Source: an uncultured Dehalococcoidia bacterium (GTDB lineage: Bacteria; Chloroflexota; Dehalococcoidia; Lucifugimonadales; UBA1123). From it: a stretch of DNA of 64,000 nt. Shown piece by piece: positions 49,530 through 57,340 of this stretch. The stretch spans positions 310,001 through 374,000 of the forward strand of contig CATOSI010000001.1 of the NCBI GenBank assembly GCA_951812505.1, in the 5' to 3' direction. Every line of letters begins with the position of its first letter. Positions within the stretch are counted from its first letter, which is position 1. The notes beneath the pieces were generated by a model. The model saw nothing but the letters and a program-made list of their open reading frames with translations, searched no databases and was not told where the DNA came from. Position numbers and translations under genes: made by a program.

Positions 49530-50312
49530 TCAGACTGCAGCCGCTGCCAGTCCCTCCACCGGACTGGACGGAACACCCGTCTCCCTGCGCGCTATGCGTC
49601 CCGCCTGGTAGGCCATCCGACCCGCCTGGACACCCAGTTTGAACGCCTCTCCCATACCTGCCGGATCTTCCGCCTGCGCGATTGCCGTGTTCACCAGTAC
49701 CGCGTCCGCGCCCGCTTCCAGCGCCACTGACGCGTCGGACGGGACTGCCAGACCCGCGTCCACCACAACCGGTACGTTGGATTGCCTGATTATCAGCCTG
49801 ATCTCGTCAATGGTCTGGACGCCCTGGCCCGAGCCGATAGCGGAGCCAAGAGGCATAACCGTGGCGCAGCCCAGGTCCTCCAGGTCCTTGGCCAGTACCG
49901 GGTCGGCGTGGATGTAGGGCAGCACGACAAATCCTTCTTGGACAAGCTGTTTTGCGGCGTCGTAAGTGCCTCGTGGGTCGGGCAGCAGGTATTCCGCATA
50001 GGGAATCACTTCGAGCTTGATCCAGTCGGTGCCGGTAACCTCGCGAGCCAGCCGAGCGGTGAATACCGCTTCCTCGGCCGTCTTGCATCCGGCAGTATTT
50101 GGAAGGATCGTGTATTCGTCCCAGTCGAAGTATTCCAGGATGTTCTTCTCTTCCAGGTTGTCGAGATCCAGCCTGCGAATCGCAACCGTAATTATCTCCG
50201 CCCCGGACGCCTCTACCGATTCGACCATCTCCTCGTTGGTACGGTGTCTTCCCGTGCCAACCATCAGGCGCGAATCGAACTCCTTGCCCGCTATCACCAA
50301 CTTGTCGTCCAT
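49530..50312 (-). CDS. thiG: Thiazole synthase ThiG
   Basis: 260 residues from ATG 50312 (GGAGGAAACA directly upstream). Makes thiazole phosphate from deoxyxylulose phosphate, dehydroglycine and ThiS-thiocarboxylate. MVGTGRHRTNEEMVESVEAS, AEIITVAIRRLD, TILPNTAGCKTAEEAVFTAR, the Schiff-base Lys in DWIKLEVIPYAEYLLPDP and GSGQGVQTIDEI/ALEAGADAVLVNTAIAQAED are all present. First gene after the TPP riboswitch. No thiF/thiO/thiH or thiC occurs in the window. Confidence 0.93.
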   Translation of the reverse strand: MDDKLVIAGKEFDSRLMVGTGRHRTNEEMVESVEASGAEIITVAIRRLDLDNLEEKNILEYFDWDEYTILPNTAGCKTAEEAVFTARLAREVTGTDWIKLEVIPYAEYLLPDPRGTYDAAKQLVQEGFVVLPYIHADPVLAKDLEDLGCATVMPLGSAIGSGQGVQTIDEIRLIIRQSNVPVVVDAGLAVPSDASVALEAGADAVLVNTAIAQAEDPAGMGEAFKLGVQAGRMAYQAGRIARRETGVPSSPVEGLAAAAV

Positions 50313-50333
50313 TGTTTCCTCCATCTAACGCAG

Positions 50334-50363
50334 AACACCGCTGGCACATCTGCCAGCGGTGTT
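50334..50363 (-). terminator. Perfect 13-bp hairpin between riboswitch and thiG
   Basis: AACACCGCTGGCA (50334-50346) and TGCCAGCGGTGTT (50351-50363) with a CATC loop. On the transcribed minus strand it is followed by CTGCG TT and then, six bases on, the thiG Shine-Dalgarno. It is the probable expression platform (attenuator) of the riboswitch, although the U-run is poor. Confidence 0.65.
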
Positions 50364-50377
50364 TCATAGACTAGACT

Positions 50378-50475
50378 AATGTCCCTGCGCTGGCATTACC
50401 CAGATCAGGTGATCGCGGTCGGCGACGTTCCATAGTCGCCCTCTCAGCCCGGTTTTCCCAAGCTCCCGCTACCCA
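50378..50475 (-). promoter_or_regulatory. TPP (THI-box) riboswitch
   Basis: On the minus strand: GCGGGAGCTTGGG, the thi-box half GGGCTGAGAGGG, a variable hairpin GGCGACT..GTCGCC (the P3 arm), then GACCGCGATCACCTGATCTG and GGTAATGCCAGCGCAGGGA. The CTGAGA and CACCTGATCTGG..AATGCCAGCG consensus segments are the strongest landmarks of TPP aptamers. It lies just upstream of thiG, so TPP binding should repress the thiGES unit through the adjacent hairpin. Confidence 0.95.
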
Positions 50476-50487
50476 TCTGTACGGTTC

Positions 50488-50516
50488 AGAATAGACGACA
50501 CATACCGAAAAGTCAA
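50488..50516 (-). promoter_or_regulatory. Thiamine operon promoter TTGACT-17-TATTCT
   Basis: On the minus strand TTGACT (50516-50511), 17-base spacer and TATTCT (50493-50488), about 10 bases upstream of the riboswitch aptamer. Spacing and position fit a sigma70 promoter starting near 50481. Confidence 0.7.
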
Positions 50517-50689
50517 TTGAATCGCGGCGGGGAACATGGTCTATCGGTTCTCCAGATTGGGCAGCGTGGCGAAAACCGGACTCTCGCTTTGGTGGGGTGT
50601 CCGATAGGCCTCATGCTCTGGAACCGATACCGATATTGACACGATACGACTCAAGTTTGCGGATGTTGAGAAAGTTTGAGAAAAAGCTG

Positions 50690-50790
50690 CCCTTTCTGCC
50701 CTAACTGCCCTTATCGTAGCTAGAGAGTGGCAGAAGTAAGTGTAGTCAGGGAGTATTTCTGCCCTGAACCTGCCCTCAAAGCTGCCCTGG
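50690..50790. repeat. CTGCCCT direct repeats next to the D5 helicase gene
   Basis: CTGCCCT-like phrases occur about six times (for example GCTGCCCTTTCTGCCCTAAC, then CTGCCCTGAACCTGCCCTCA and AAGCTGCCCTGG), just after the stop of the D5 helicase. They could be iteron-like sites, a degenerate terminator region, or simple composition. Confidence 0.4.
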
Positions 50791-50802
50791 TCGCTCTATG
50801 CA

Positions 50803-52149
50803 TCACCTTGAATCCGCCGCTTCATCTACGAGGCGAATTCCATCGAGGAGCCTGCGTCCGTTGGTCTTATGGGTGGAGACGCCGAGTAATTCCCTGACGG
50901 ACTCATACAGGAATCGCGCGCTTGCGGGCCTGATTCGGCGAAATGCGCACCAACTCTTGTATGCGCGATAGAGGTCAGAGCGATCGACACGCGCCTCATC
51001 GTCCAGTTCTACACTCTCGTCGAGGAAGAGGCGCATGGGATCGGAGTGCGCGTAGAAACGCGCCTTGGCGTCCAGCATCGTCCCACTTTCGATGAGCCTG
51101 CCGCGGTTCAGCATATGCCGATATGAGGCGACGGCGTGGTTGAGAAGCCCGGAGAGTTCTTCGGGAGTGGAGAGCTTTTCCAGGAGGAAGGGGTCGCGGT
51201 CATCGTCGTTCAGTTCGGCGTCAAACGGCACGACGAGCCAGCGGCGCAGGTATCCATAAGAGTGATCAGCCGAGTCGGGAGTGCGGTTAGCGCTGAAAAT
51301 AAGGCGGACGAAGGGCCGAAATTCGAAGGGCCTGCCGTACCTGGGAAAGGCATGGATGTTGGAGAATCGTCCGTCCACTATACGCTTGAAGAGAGCGGTG
51401 TCCCTGACAGTCCTGTCGGACAGGTCGGATGACAGGTTAAGCAGTTTACCTCTCAATTCGGCGGCGGCGTACCTATTCTCGGCAAATTCGTGCAGTGATA
51501 TGCAGGACACATTGTGAGAGCCGAGAAATTCCAGAAGAAGAGCCATGGTAAGACTCTTGCCATTGGAACCTGAGCCGAGCAACATGACGGCTTTCTGCTG
51601 CCGTGTATCGGGCAGGGCATAGAGTCCGGCGAGCTGGTAGAAGAGTTCACCAGCATCGTCGGGGAAGACCTGCCGGACAAATCGGTCTATGGTTGGGCAC
51701 TCGGCGCCGGGGTTCCAGGCGGCGTTGATCTGAACGGGAGAGAGGAAGTCGGGCGAGTGGGGTTCGAGCTTGCCGGAAGATATATCCAGGATGCCGTTAA
51801 GAACGTTTACGCGATCAAGGGGCGGCGCGTCCCAGAGTTCAGGAGCGTTGTCGGCCGCCCACTTCACGGCGAGGTTCGAGGCGGCGGGAGTCCAATGCTC
51901 GCGCATATCCGTGGTGAGCCTGTTTCTGAGGGGCGTTTCGCCCGGCACGTAGCGTCCAAGTGTATGGTCGTACATGAAGAGTTTACGCTCCCTGGTGGCG
52001 AAGCAGTGTCCCATGACTTTCAGGTACATCATCGGTGTCCAGGAGCCGTCGTACATGCCGGAGCGATAAGTGTGGCAGCATTCATCTTCGCAGCAGCCTT
52101 CCTGACAGTCGTCGCAGGAGTCGAAGCAGTGGTCGCAGCAGTTGTACAT
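50803..52149 (-). CDS. Phage/plasmid D5-type (SF3) helicase with a Cys-rich head
   Basis: 448 residues from ATG 52149 (GAGGTTGATGACC upstream). The first 25 residues hold nine Cys (MYNCCDHCFDSCDDCQEGCC and on), then a D5_N-type region (NLAVKWAADNAPELWDAPPL, DRVNVLNGILDISSGKLEPH, DFLSPVQINAAWNPGAECP) and an SF3 helicase with Walker A VMLLGSGSNGKSLTMALLLE (about 212-231), Walker B-like LLNLSSDLSD and FRPFVRLIFSANRTPDS sensor, followed by a winged-helix tail. P4-type primase-helicases start replication of phages, satellites and plasmids. The catalytic primase domain is absent; no integrase, capsid or portal gene is nearby. Confidence 0.78.
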   Translation of the reverse strand: MYNCCDHCFDSCDDCQEGCCEDECCHTYRSGMYDGSWTPMMYLKVMGHCFATRERKLFMYDHTLGRYVPGETPLRNRLTTDMREHWTPAASNLAVKWAADNAPELWDAPPLDRVNVLNGILDISSGKLEPHSPDFLSPVQINAAWNPGAECPTIDRFVRQVFPDDAGELFYQLAGLYALPDTRQQKAVMLLGSGSNGKSLTMALLLEFLGSHNVSCISLHEFAENRYAAAELRGKLLNLSSDLSDRTVRDTALFKRIVDGRFSNIHAFPRYGRPFEFRPFVRLIFSANRTPDSADHSYGYLRRWLVVPFDAELNDDDRDPFLLEKLSTPEELSGLLNHAVASYRHMLNRGRLIESGTMLDAKARFYAHSDPMRLFLDESVELDDEARVDRSDLYRAYKSWCAFRRIRPASARFLYESVRELLGVSTHKTNGRRLLDGIRLVDEAADSR

Positions 52150-52367
52150 GGTCATCAACCTCGGTCGAATTTTGGAGACAGCGGAACGGACTCTGTTGCC
52201 TCTATGGTAACTTAGCATAAGTACAAGCGTTCTGGCAAGTGTCTGAGCGAAGTGAATCGGCGCGAGTCAAGTCAGCCGGACAGTTCAGCTAAAGGCGCTT
52301 GCGTACGCTTCCGTGTCATACCACTTATGCGGGCGGGGGATTATACTGTTCATGGAGGCTCAAAGGC

Positions 52368-54152
52368 ATGGGTACTATGAGAAGGCAGATGATATTCGCT
52401 ATTGCGGCGGCTCTGCTCGTCGTGACAATGGCCTCCGCCTGCGGCGGCTCCGAGGATGACGGGGGATGGTGGTTAGCTGAAGAAACGGCCATGCAAGCTG
52501 CTCCTGCTGCAGCCCCGGCCCCGGCCGCAACCGCCGCGCCCGCCCAGATGCGAGAATCTCTGGGTCTCGATAGACCTTCCTGGCTCCCCGGCCCCCAGGG
52601 CCCGCCCGGAGCGCCAGGTCTTCCGGGACTCCCCGGCAATCCGGGCGCTCCAAGCCCACAGGCTCCTGCCGCGCCCGCTATGGTTACCAAAGCCCAAGCG
52701 GTTCAACAGGAGGCAACCGCGGAAGAGAGGGTAGTTGAAGTCGAAAAGGTGGTCGTATCCGAACCTACGGCCCTCACCGCTCCCAACCTCTCCCCGCAGC
52801 AGCAGGCCCAGCTCGTAACCCAGCGACGCATAATCATTCGCACGGTCAATATGTCTATCGTCGTTGACCAGATCCAGGCCGCCATAGACGACATATCGGA
52901 ACTGGCTAACAGCATGGGCGGATGGGTGGTCTCGACTGACCGCAGGGAGAAGCACACCGGTGTAATCAGCGTAAGAGTCCCTGCCGCGGACCTCGACGCT
53001 GCCATCGAAGCGCTGCGCGGAATGGCAAGCGATGTCGAATCCGAAGTCACTACCAGCCAGGACGTCACCGACGAGTACTTCGACCTCCAGTCCCGCCTCA
53101 AGAACCAGCAGGCGACCGAAGCGGCACTTATCAAACTCCTGGACAGGGCCCAAAGCGTCGAGCACGCGCTCGCCGTCCAGCGCGAACTGAGCGGCGTTCA
53201 GGAGAACGTCGAACGACTTCTTGGGCGTATCAAGCTGCTTGAAGAGACATCCGCTTACTCGCTGGTTACGGTCAGTCTGAAGCTGGCTCCGGTGGACATG
53301 GCTGTTGACGCCGGGCCTGACCAGTCCGTCGCCGTATATACCCCCACGAGATTCAGGGCCACATTCACCCCGCCGGAAGGTACTGACCGGCACAGCATCA
53401 TATGGGACTTCGGCGACGGATCCGAGCCCTTGTACATTGACCGTACCGCGCCAACGACTGACGAGGGGGAGCTCGTTACTGCCACTGTGACGCACGAATA
53501 TGGCGACCCGAAGGATTCGCCGTTTATCGTCCAGGTCAGAATCAGCAGCTACGGCGAGAGCGGTGTCGCTGAGGGAGGAGACACCCTGATAGTCACCGTA
53601 TCCGACACGCCGATCATAGAGGTGTTCGCGGGCGAAGGAGATTACCGCGTGCTCGAGAACGAGCAGGTTGTGTTCACCGGCTCATTCACGCGGCCCGCCG
53701 GACTTACGGACGTTCGCTACAACTGGGATTTCGGGGACGGTTCGCCCGTATTCGAGGGAGAAATCCCGGAAGGCACTCGCGTCGCTATGACCCACCATTA
53801 CGCCGACTTCAGGCCGGACCCCTATCGCGCAAGGCTCACCATAATCGCGGACAGCGTAGTTGGAGAGGTCACTGCCTCTCAGGACATCTACGTTTTCGTA
53901 GATGAGGACCAAGGCCTGATAGTAGGCGGGTTCGATGTAGGGGACACGTCCAAGACCGCAATCAGGACGTTAAGCCTCGTCTTCTCCGGTCTCACGACTG
54001 TGGTTATCTGGGTTGGTATCTTTGGCATAATATGGGTGCCGTTGCTGATTGTCGTGGTGATTCTGATACGCCGAGGCCGACGGTTCAGAACAGAGCATCC
54101 AACCGGCAATCTCAACCCGCCGACGCCTCAAGACGAACCAGGACCAGGCTGA
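52368..54152 (+). CDS. Lipoprotein with collagen-like segment, DUF4349 and two PKD domains
   Basis: 594 residues from ATG 52368 (GGAGG upstream). Lipobox MASACGG (Cys about 25), a Gly-Pro-rich collagen-like stretch (GPQGPPGAPGLPGLPGNPG), a DUF4349 domain (about 155-330: RIIIRTVNMSIVVDQIQAAI, GGWVVSTDRREKHTGVISVR, SRLKNQQATEAALIKLLDRA, then a coiled segment), two PKD folds (RHSIIWDFGDGSEP; DVRYNWDFGDGSPV), and a C-terminal membrane helix (TTVVIWVGIFGIIWVPLLIV) with a basic RRGRRFR tail. DUF4349 is usually found alone. An envelope or adhesion role is inferred from the domains. Confidence 0.8.
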   Translation: MGTMRRQMIFAIAAALLVVTMASACGGSEDDGGWWLAEETAMQAAPAAAPAPAATAAPAQMRESLGLDRPSWLPGPQGPPGAPGLPGLPGNPGAPSPQAPAAPAMVTKAQAVQQEATAEERVVEVEKVVVSEPTALTAPNLSPQQQAQLVTQRRIIIRTVNMSIVVDQIQAAIDDISELANSMGGWVVSTDRREKHTGVISVRVPAADLDAAIEALRGMASDVESEVTTSQDVTDEYFDLQSRLKNQQATEAALIKLLDRAQSVEHALAVQRELSGVQENVERLLGRIKLLEETSAYSLVTVSLKLAPVDMAVDAGPDQSVAVYTPTRFRATFTPPEGTDRHSIIWDFGDGSEPLYIDRTAPTTDEGELVTATVTHEYGDPKDSPFIVQVRISSYGESGVAEGGDTLIVTVSDTPIIEVFAGEGDYRVLENEQVVFTGSFTRPAGLTDVRYNWDFGDGSPVFEGEIPEGTRVAMTHHYADFRPDPYRARLTIIADSVVGEVTASQDIYVFVDEDQGLIVGGFDVGDTSKTAIRTLSLVFSGLTTVVIWVGIFGIIWVPLLIVVVILIRRGRRFRTEHPTGNLNPPTPQDEPGPG

Positions 54153-54212
54153 CTATGAGTATGCGGACACCAATAATCATGCACAGTGGACGCAGAAAGA
54201 GGCCAGAATGCA

Positions 54213-54719
54213 ATGAACGCTGAATCGCCTCTGGTACGCCACTTTACCGCGACCGGCTTCGTCGTGCATCGTGGCGGCATCGCGCTTCACTGGCATCCCA
54301 AGGTGAAGATGTGGCTCCCACCCGGCGGGCACATCGAGGCCAACGAAGACCCTGTTCAGGCTGTCATCCGTGAGGTGTTGGAGGAAACGGGCCTCGAGGT
54401 CGAGGTCCTGGAAACGGGCGCGGGCCTAGGAGTCGGCTACCCGCAGGAGGTTATTCCTCCTTACACCATCATGGTAGAAGACATCCACGACCCCGTAGAA
54501 GGCTTCCACAAGCATATAGACATGATCTACTTCTGCCTGCCCGTGCGTGAAACGAGCCTCCCCGAAGGATGGCAGTGGGTATCCGGTGATGCCCTGGAGA
54601 GTAACTCACCTTTGGCAAGGGACGGATCGCCGCCTGAACCTCCACCCCAAGATGTGAGACTGCTCGGCATTCGCGCTATCGAGTTCGTGAAGTCCCGCGG
54701 CGTCCTGGACGCAAGATAA
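54213..54719 (+). CDS. Nudix hydrolase
   Basis: 168 residues from ATG 54213 (an in-frame ATG at 54186 lies within the Shine-Dalgarno region). The Nudix box G-x5-E-x7-REU-x-EE-x-GU is perfect: GHIEANEDPVQAVIREVLEE followed by TGL (about residues 41-63). It hydrolyses a nucleoside-diphosphate-linked substrate, probably a damaged nucleotide, sugar nucleotide or dinucleotide polyphosphate; the sequence does not say which. It converges with the small gene at 54722 three bases away. Confidence 0.88.
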   Translation: MNAESPLVRHFTATGFVVHRGGIALHWHPKVKMWLPPGGHIEANEDPVQAVIREVLEETGLEVEVLETGAGLGVGYPQEVIPPYTIMVEDIHDPVEGFHKHIDMIYFCLPVRETSLPEGWQWVSGDALESNSPLARDGSPPEPPPQDVRLLGIRAIEFVKSRGVLDAR

Positions 54720-54721
54720 TC

Positions 54722-55000
54722 TCAGTAGTTCCCCCGGGCTTTCTGTTGCGCCGTCCTCACGAGTATAAGAAGTTCATCACGGTCTGTGATGTTCCTGATG
54801 TCGCCGACTTCCCCGTATCTCTCATGGACTACTTCATTCATCAAGTCCCATGCGTCGCGTTCGGCGGATCGTACGGTCTCGGGATCTATACTTTGCCAGT
54901 ATTGTGCGACGGTGTGTCGCATAGCATCGTCAATCGGGGTGCCGCGTCTGACGCGTCTGCCCACTTGCACAATCAGATTGGCTACCAATGCGTTGCTCAT
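54722..55000 (-). CDS. Hypothetical helical protein, 92 residues
   Basis: MSNALVANLIVQVGRRVRRG, TPIDDAMRHTVAQYWQSIDP, ETVRSAERDAWDLMNEVVHE. ATG 55000 has GGAGATAGCA upstream. Predominantly helical and charged; no membrane segment and no family I recognise. It starts two bases from the stop of the tiny frame at 55003-55146 and converges with the Nudix gene. Confidence 0.5.
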   Translation of the reverse strand: MSNALVANLIVQVGRRVRRGTPIDDAMRHTVAQYWQSIDPETVRSAERDAWDLMNEVVHERYGEVGDIRNITDRDELLILVRTAQQKARGNY

Positions 55001-55002
55001 TG

Positions 55003-55146
55003 CTATCTCCAAGCCGGGATGTGGTGACTCAGCATAGTCAAATCCTTAGGTAGGTGTCCAATTCTCTCGGTCTGCGGCCCAGCGGTCATACTCGCAAAGG
55101 GAGACCTTTGCATAACTACCGCCATTTCTGCATCGCTTTCCATCAT
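55003..55146 (-). CDS. Possible 47-residue frame upstream of the 92-residue gene
   Basis: ATG-ATG at 55146/55143 with GGAGGGA just upstream opens MMESDAEMAVVMQRSPFASM, TAGPQTERIGHLPKDLTMLS and stops at 55005-55003, overlapping the next gene's Shine-Dalgarno. Not recognised; a short Met-rich peptide or chance frame. Confidence 0.25.
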   Translation of the reverse strand: MMESDAEMAVVMQRSPFASMTAGPQTERIGHLPKDLTMLSHHIPAWR

Positions 55147-55163
55147 TCCCTCCACCCGCTCTG

Positions 55164-55191
55164 TTGACGCCTATGCGAATTTGTATATACT
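55164..55191 (+). promoter_or_regulatory. Sigma70-type promoter TTGACG-16-TATACT
   Basis: TTGACG (55164-55169), 16-base spacer, TATACT (55186-55191), about 100 bases before the ATG of the first SDR gene at 55290. The AT-rich spacer and perfect spacing make it plausible. Confidence 0.55.
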
Positions 55192-55289
55192 GTGAACGCT
55201 TTGAACTTGGAAGTTCTATGAAATGAGATTATCCCACACGATGCAGCTAACCGGATTGCGGCTCGGACAGTGGGAGATTGGAGAGATTC

Positions 55290-56216
55290 ATGGCAGATAC
55301 TCTGACAGGAAAAGTCGCCATAGTGACAGGCGCCGGCCGCGGAATCGGCAGGGGCATCGCTTTGGCTATGGCCGCTGAAGGCGCGAAGGTTGTGGTAAAC
55401 GACCTCGGTGGCGCGGTTGACGGCACCGGCGCGTCCAGCAGCCCAGCCGATGACGTCGTGGCTGAGATTACGGCCGCCGGCGGCGAGGCCGTCGCCAACT
55501 ACGATTCCGTCGCCACGATGGAAGGCGGCGAGAACATCGTCAAGACCGCGCTCGACAGCTTCACCGGAAGGCTGGACATCGTGGTTACCGTCGCTGGCAT
55601 ACTGCGCGACCGAATGGTATTCAACATGACCGAAGAGGAGTGGGACGCCGTACTCGACGTTCACCTCAAAGGCACGTTCACCGTTTGCAAGTACGCCTCA
55701 ATCGTGTTCAGGCAGCAGCGCGACGGCGGGCGGATAATCACCTTCGCCTCCGAATCGGGACTGTTCGGCAACACCGGCCAGGCCAACTACGCCGCCGCCA
55801 AGTCCGGCATCGCCGGATTCACAAAGGTCGTCGCCAAAGAGCTGGGACGCTACGGCGCTACCGCCAATTCGATTTGCCCCAGGGCCTCCTCCAGGATGAC
55901 CGCTACCGTGCCCGACGTTGCGCGCCAGATGAGATCGGGCAGGCAGGAAGACCGCTCACCCGCGCCCCAGGGCCCGACGGACCCGGACGACATAGCGCCA
56001 TTCGTCTGCTACCTTGCCAGCGACATGGCCGCCGACGTGAACGGCCAGACTTTCCTGGTTTACGGCGGGAACATAGAACTGCTTTCGCTCCCGCGCCGGG
56101 TGCGGACGATTTTCAAGACCGACCAGTGGACGCTGGAGGAGCTGAAGGAACTCGTGCCGCAGCGCATCACGCATGGGCTGCCCAACCCTTCGCCTCCACA
56201 GCCCCCGCGCCAGTGA
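55290..56216 (+). CDS. Short-chain dehydrogenase/reductase, paralog A
   Basis: 308 residues from ATG 55290 (GGAGAG upstream). NAD(P) motif VAIVTGAGRGIGRGIALAMA (about 10-29), the D-x-x-x-NNAG-equivalent read as TVAGILRDRMVFN, catalytic Ser in FASESGLFGNTG, Tyr-x-x-x-Lys in ANYAAAKSGIAGF. A C-terminal extension of about 50 residues (RTIFKTDQWTLEELKELVPQ) exceeds the usual 250-residue SDR. The next gene is a clear paralog with matching DNA blocks (VTGxGRGIG, GGEAVANYDSVATMEGGENI), so a tandem duplication happened here. Substrate unknown. Confidence 0.83.
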   Translation: MADTLTGKVAIVTGAGRGIGRGIALAMAAEGAKVVVNDLGGAVDGTGASSSPADDVVAEITAAGGEAVANYDSVATMEGGENIVKTALDSFTGRLDIVVTVAGILRDRMVFNMTEEEWDAVLDVHLKGTFTVCKYASIVFRQQRDGGRIITFASESGLFGNTGQANYAAAKSGIAGFTKVVAKELGRYGATANSICPRASSRMTATVPDVARQMRSGRQEDRSPAPQGPTDPDDIAPFVCYLASDMAADVNGQTFLVYGGNIELLSLPRRVRTIFKTDQWTLEELKELVPQRITHGLPNPSPPQPPRQ

Positions 56217-56277
56217 CGCGCAGACTCCAAATACCGATCAGATTCCCATCTTCGTAACCATAGGGGAGACCAGACTT

Positions 56278-57207
56278 ATGGGAGATATGCTTAAAGACAA
56301 AGTTGCCATCGTTACCGGCTCCGGGCGAGGTATTGGGGCCGGCATAGCAATGCTCTTCGCCGCAGAGGGAGCCAAAGTCGTCGTGAACGACCTCGGCGGC
56401 GCAGTTGACGGCACCGGTATATCCACGTCGCCAGCCGACGAGGTTGTCTCGGAGATAAAGGCCGCCGGTGGAGAGGCCGTCGCCAACTACGATTCCGTCG
56501 CCACCATGGAGGGTGGCGAGAACATCGTCAAGACCGCTCTCGATAACTACGGCAAGCTCGACATCGTCGTAACGCCCGCCGGAATCCTGCGCGACCGCAT
56601 GGTGTTCAACATGACCGAGGACGAGTGGGACGCGGTTATCGCCGTCCACCTCAAGGGCACCTTCACCGTGAGCAAGTTCGCCTCCATCCTGTTCAGACAG
56701 CAGCGCAGCGGATGCATCATCACATTCTCGTCCACTTCCGGCCTGTACGGGAACACCGGCCAGTCCAACTACGGCGCCGCCAAGGACGGCATAGCCGGAT
56801 TCACCCGAGCCGTCGCCAGGGACATGGGGCGCTACGGCGCGCGCGTCAATGGTATATCGCCGGGCGCAAACTCGCGCATGACCGCCACCGTTCCCGACTC
56901 GGCCCGCCAGATTCGAGCCGCTTCGGGCATACAGGGCGCTGCCGCAGCTCGCCCGCTCGATCTCAGGCGCGAACCCGAAGACATAGCTCCGTTCGTAACC
57001 TGGCTCGCATCAGACGAGGCCAAGGACGTGAACGGCTACATCTTCCACGTAACCGGTGGCGAGATCTCGCTGATGAACAATCCCGAATCGGTTCGGACGC
57101 TCTCCAAGCAGGGCCGCTGGACCGTCGAGGAGATCGCCGCCATGTTCCCCGGCACACTGGGCATGGACATGGTAAATCCCGCGCCTCCGCAGGCCCCAAG
57201 ACAGTAG
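56278..57207 (+). CDS. Short-chain dehydrogenase/reductase, paralog B
   Basis: 309 residues from ATG 56278 (GGGGAGA upstream). KVAIVTGSGRGIGAGIAMLF, catalytic Ser in SSTSGLYGNTGQ and Tyr/Lys in SNYGAAKDGIAGF; the same C-terminal extension (SVRTLSKQGRWTVEEIAAMF) as its neighbour. It ends before a strong terminator at 57230. The paralogs share about two thirds of residues by eye. A sugar or hydroxyacyl substrate is conceivable; the following sugar operon has its own promoter, so a functional tie is not certain. Confidence 0.83.
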   Translation: MGDMLKDKVAIVTGSGRGIGAGIAMLFAAEGAKVVVNDLGGAVDGTGISTSPADEVVSEIKAAGGEAVANYDSVATMEGGENIVKTALDNYGKLDIVVTPAGILRDRMVFNMTEDEWDAVIAVHLKGTFTVSKFASILFRQQRSGCIITFSSTSGLYGNTGQSNYGAAKDGIAGFTRAVARDMGRYGARVNGISPGANSRMTATVPDSARQIRAASGIQGAAAARPLDLRREPEDIAPFVTWLASDEAKDVNGYIFHVTGGEISLMNNPESVRTLSKQGRWTVEEIAAMFPGTLGMDMVNPAPPQAPRQ

Positions 57208-57229
57208 CTCCGACGTTTAACTCGCATCC

Positions 57230-57262
57230 AGGGCCGCTTCATATCGTAGGAGCGGCCCTTTT
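57230..57262 (+). terminator. Intrinsic terminator after the SDR pair
   Basis: AGGGCCGCT (57230-57238) and AGCGGCCCT (57251-57259) form a perfect stem, followed by TTTTC. Confidence 0.8.
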
Positions 57263-57274
57263 CGGTTGACTGAA

Positions 57275-57303
57275 TTGACGCCCAAGTTAGCGGTTCATAT
57301 AAT
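57275..57303 (+). promoter_or_regulatory. Near-consensus promoter TTGACG-17-TATAAT
   Basis: TTGACG (57275-57280), 17-base spacer, TATAAT (57298-57303), 38 bases before the aldo/keto reductase ATG. It starts the deoxysugar operon 57341-60600 independently of the SDR pair. Confidence 0.75.
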
Positions 57304-57340
57304 TGCGCCGTCCGATCATCATTACCCGAAAGGCGCTCCA

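Noticed and set aside
50803..52149. Prophage call around the D5 helicase
   Set aside because: No integrase, capsid, terminase or attachment sites; neighbours are ordinary chromosomal genes.
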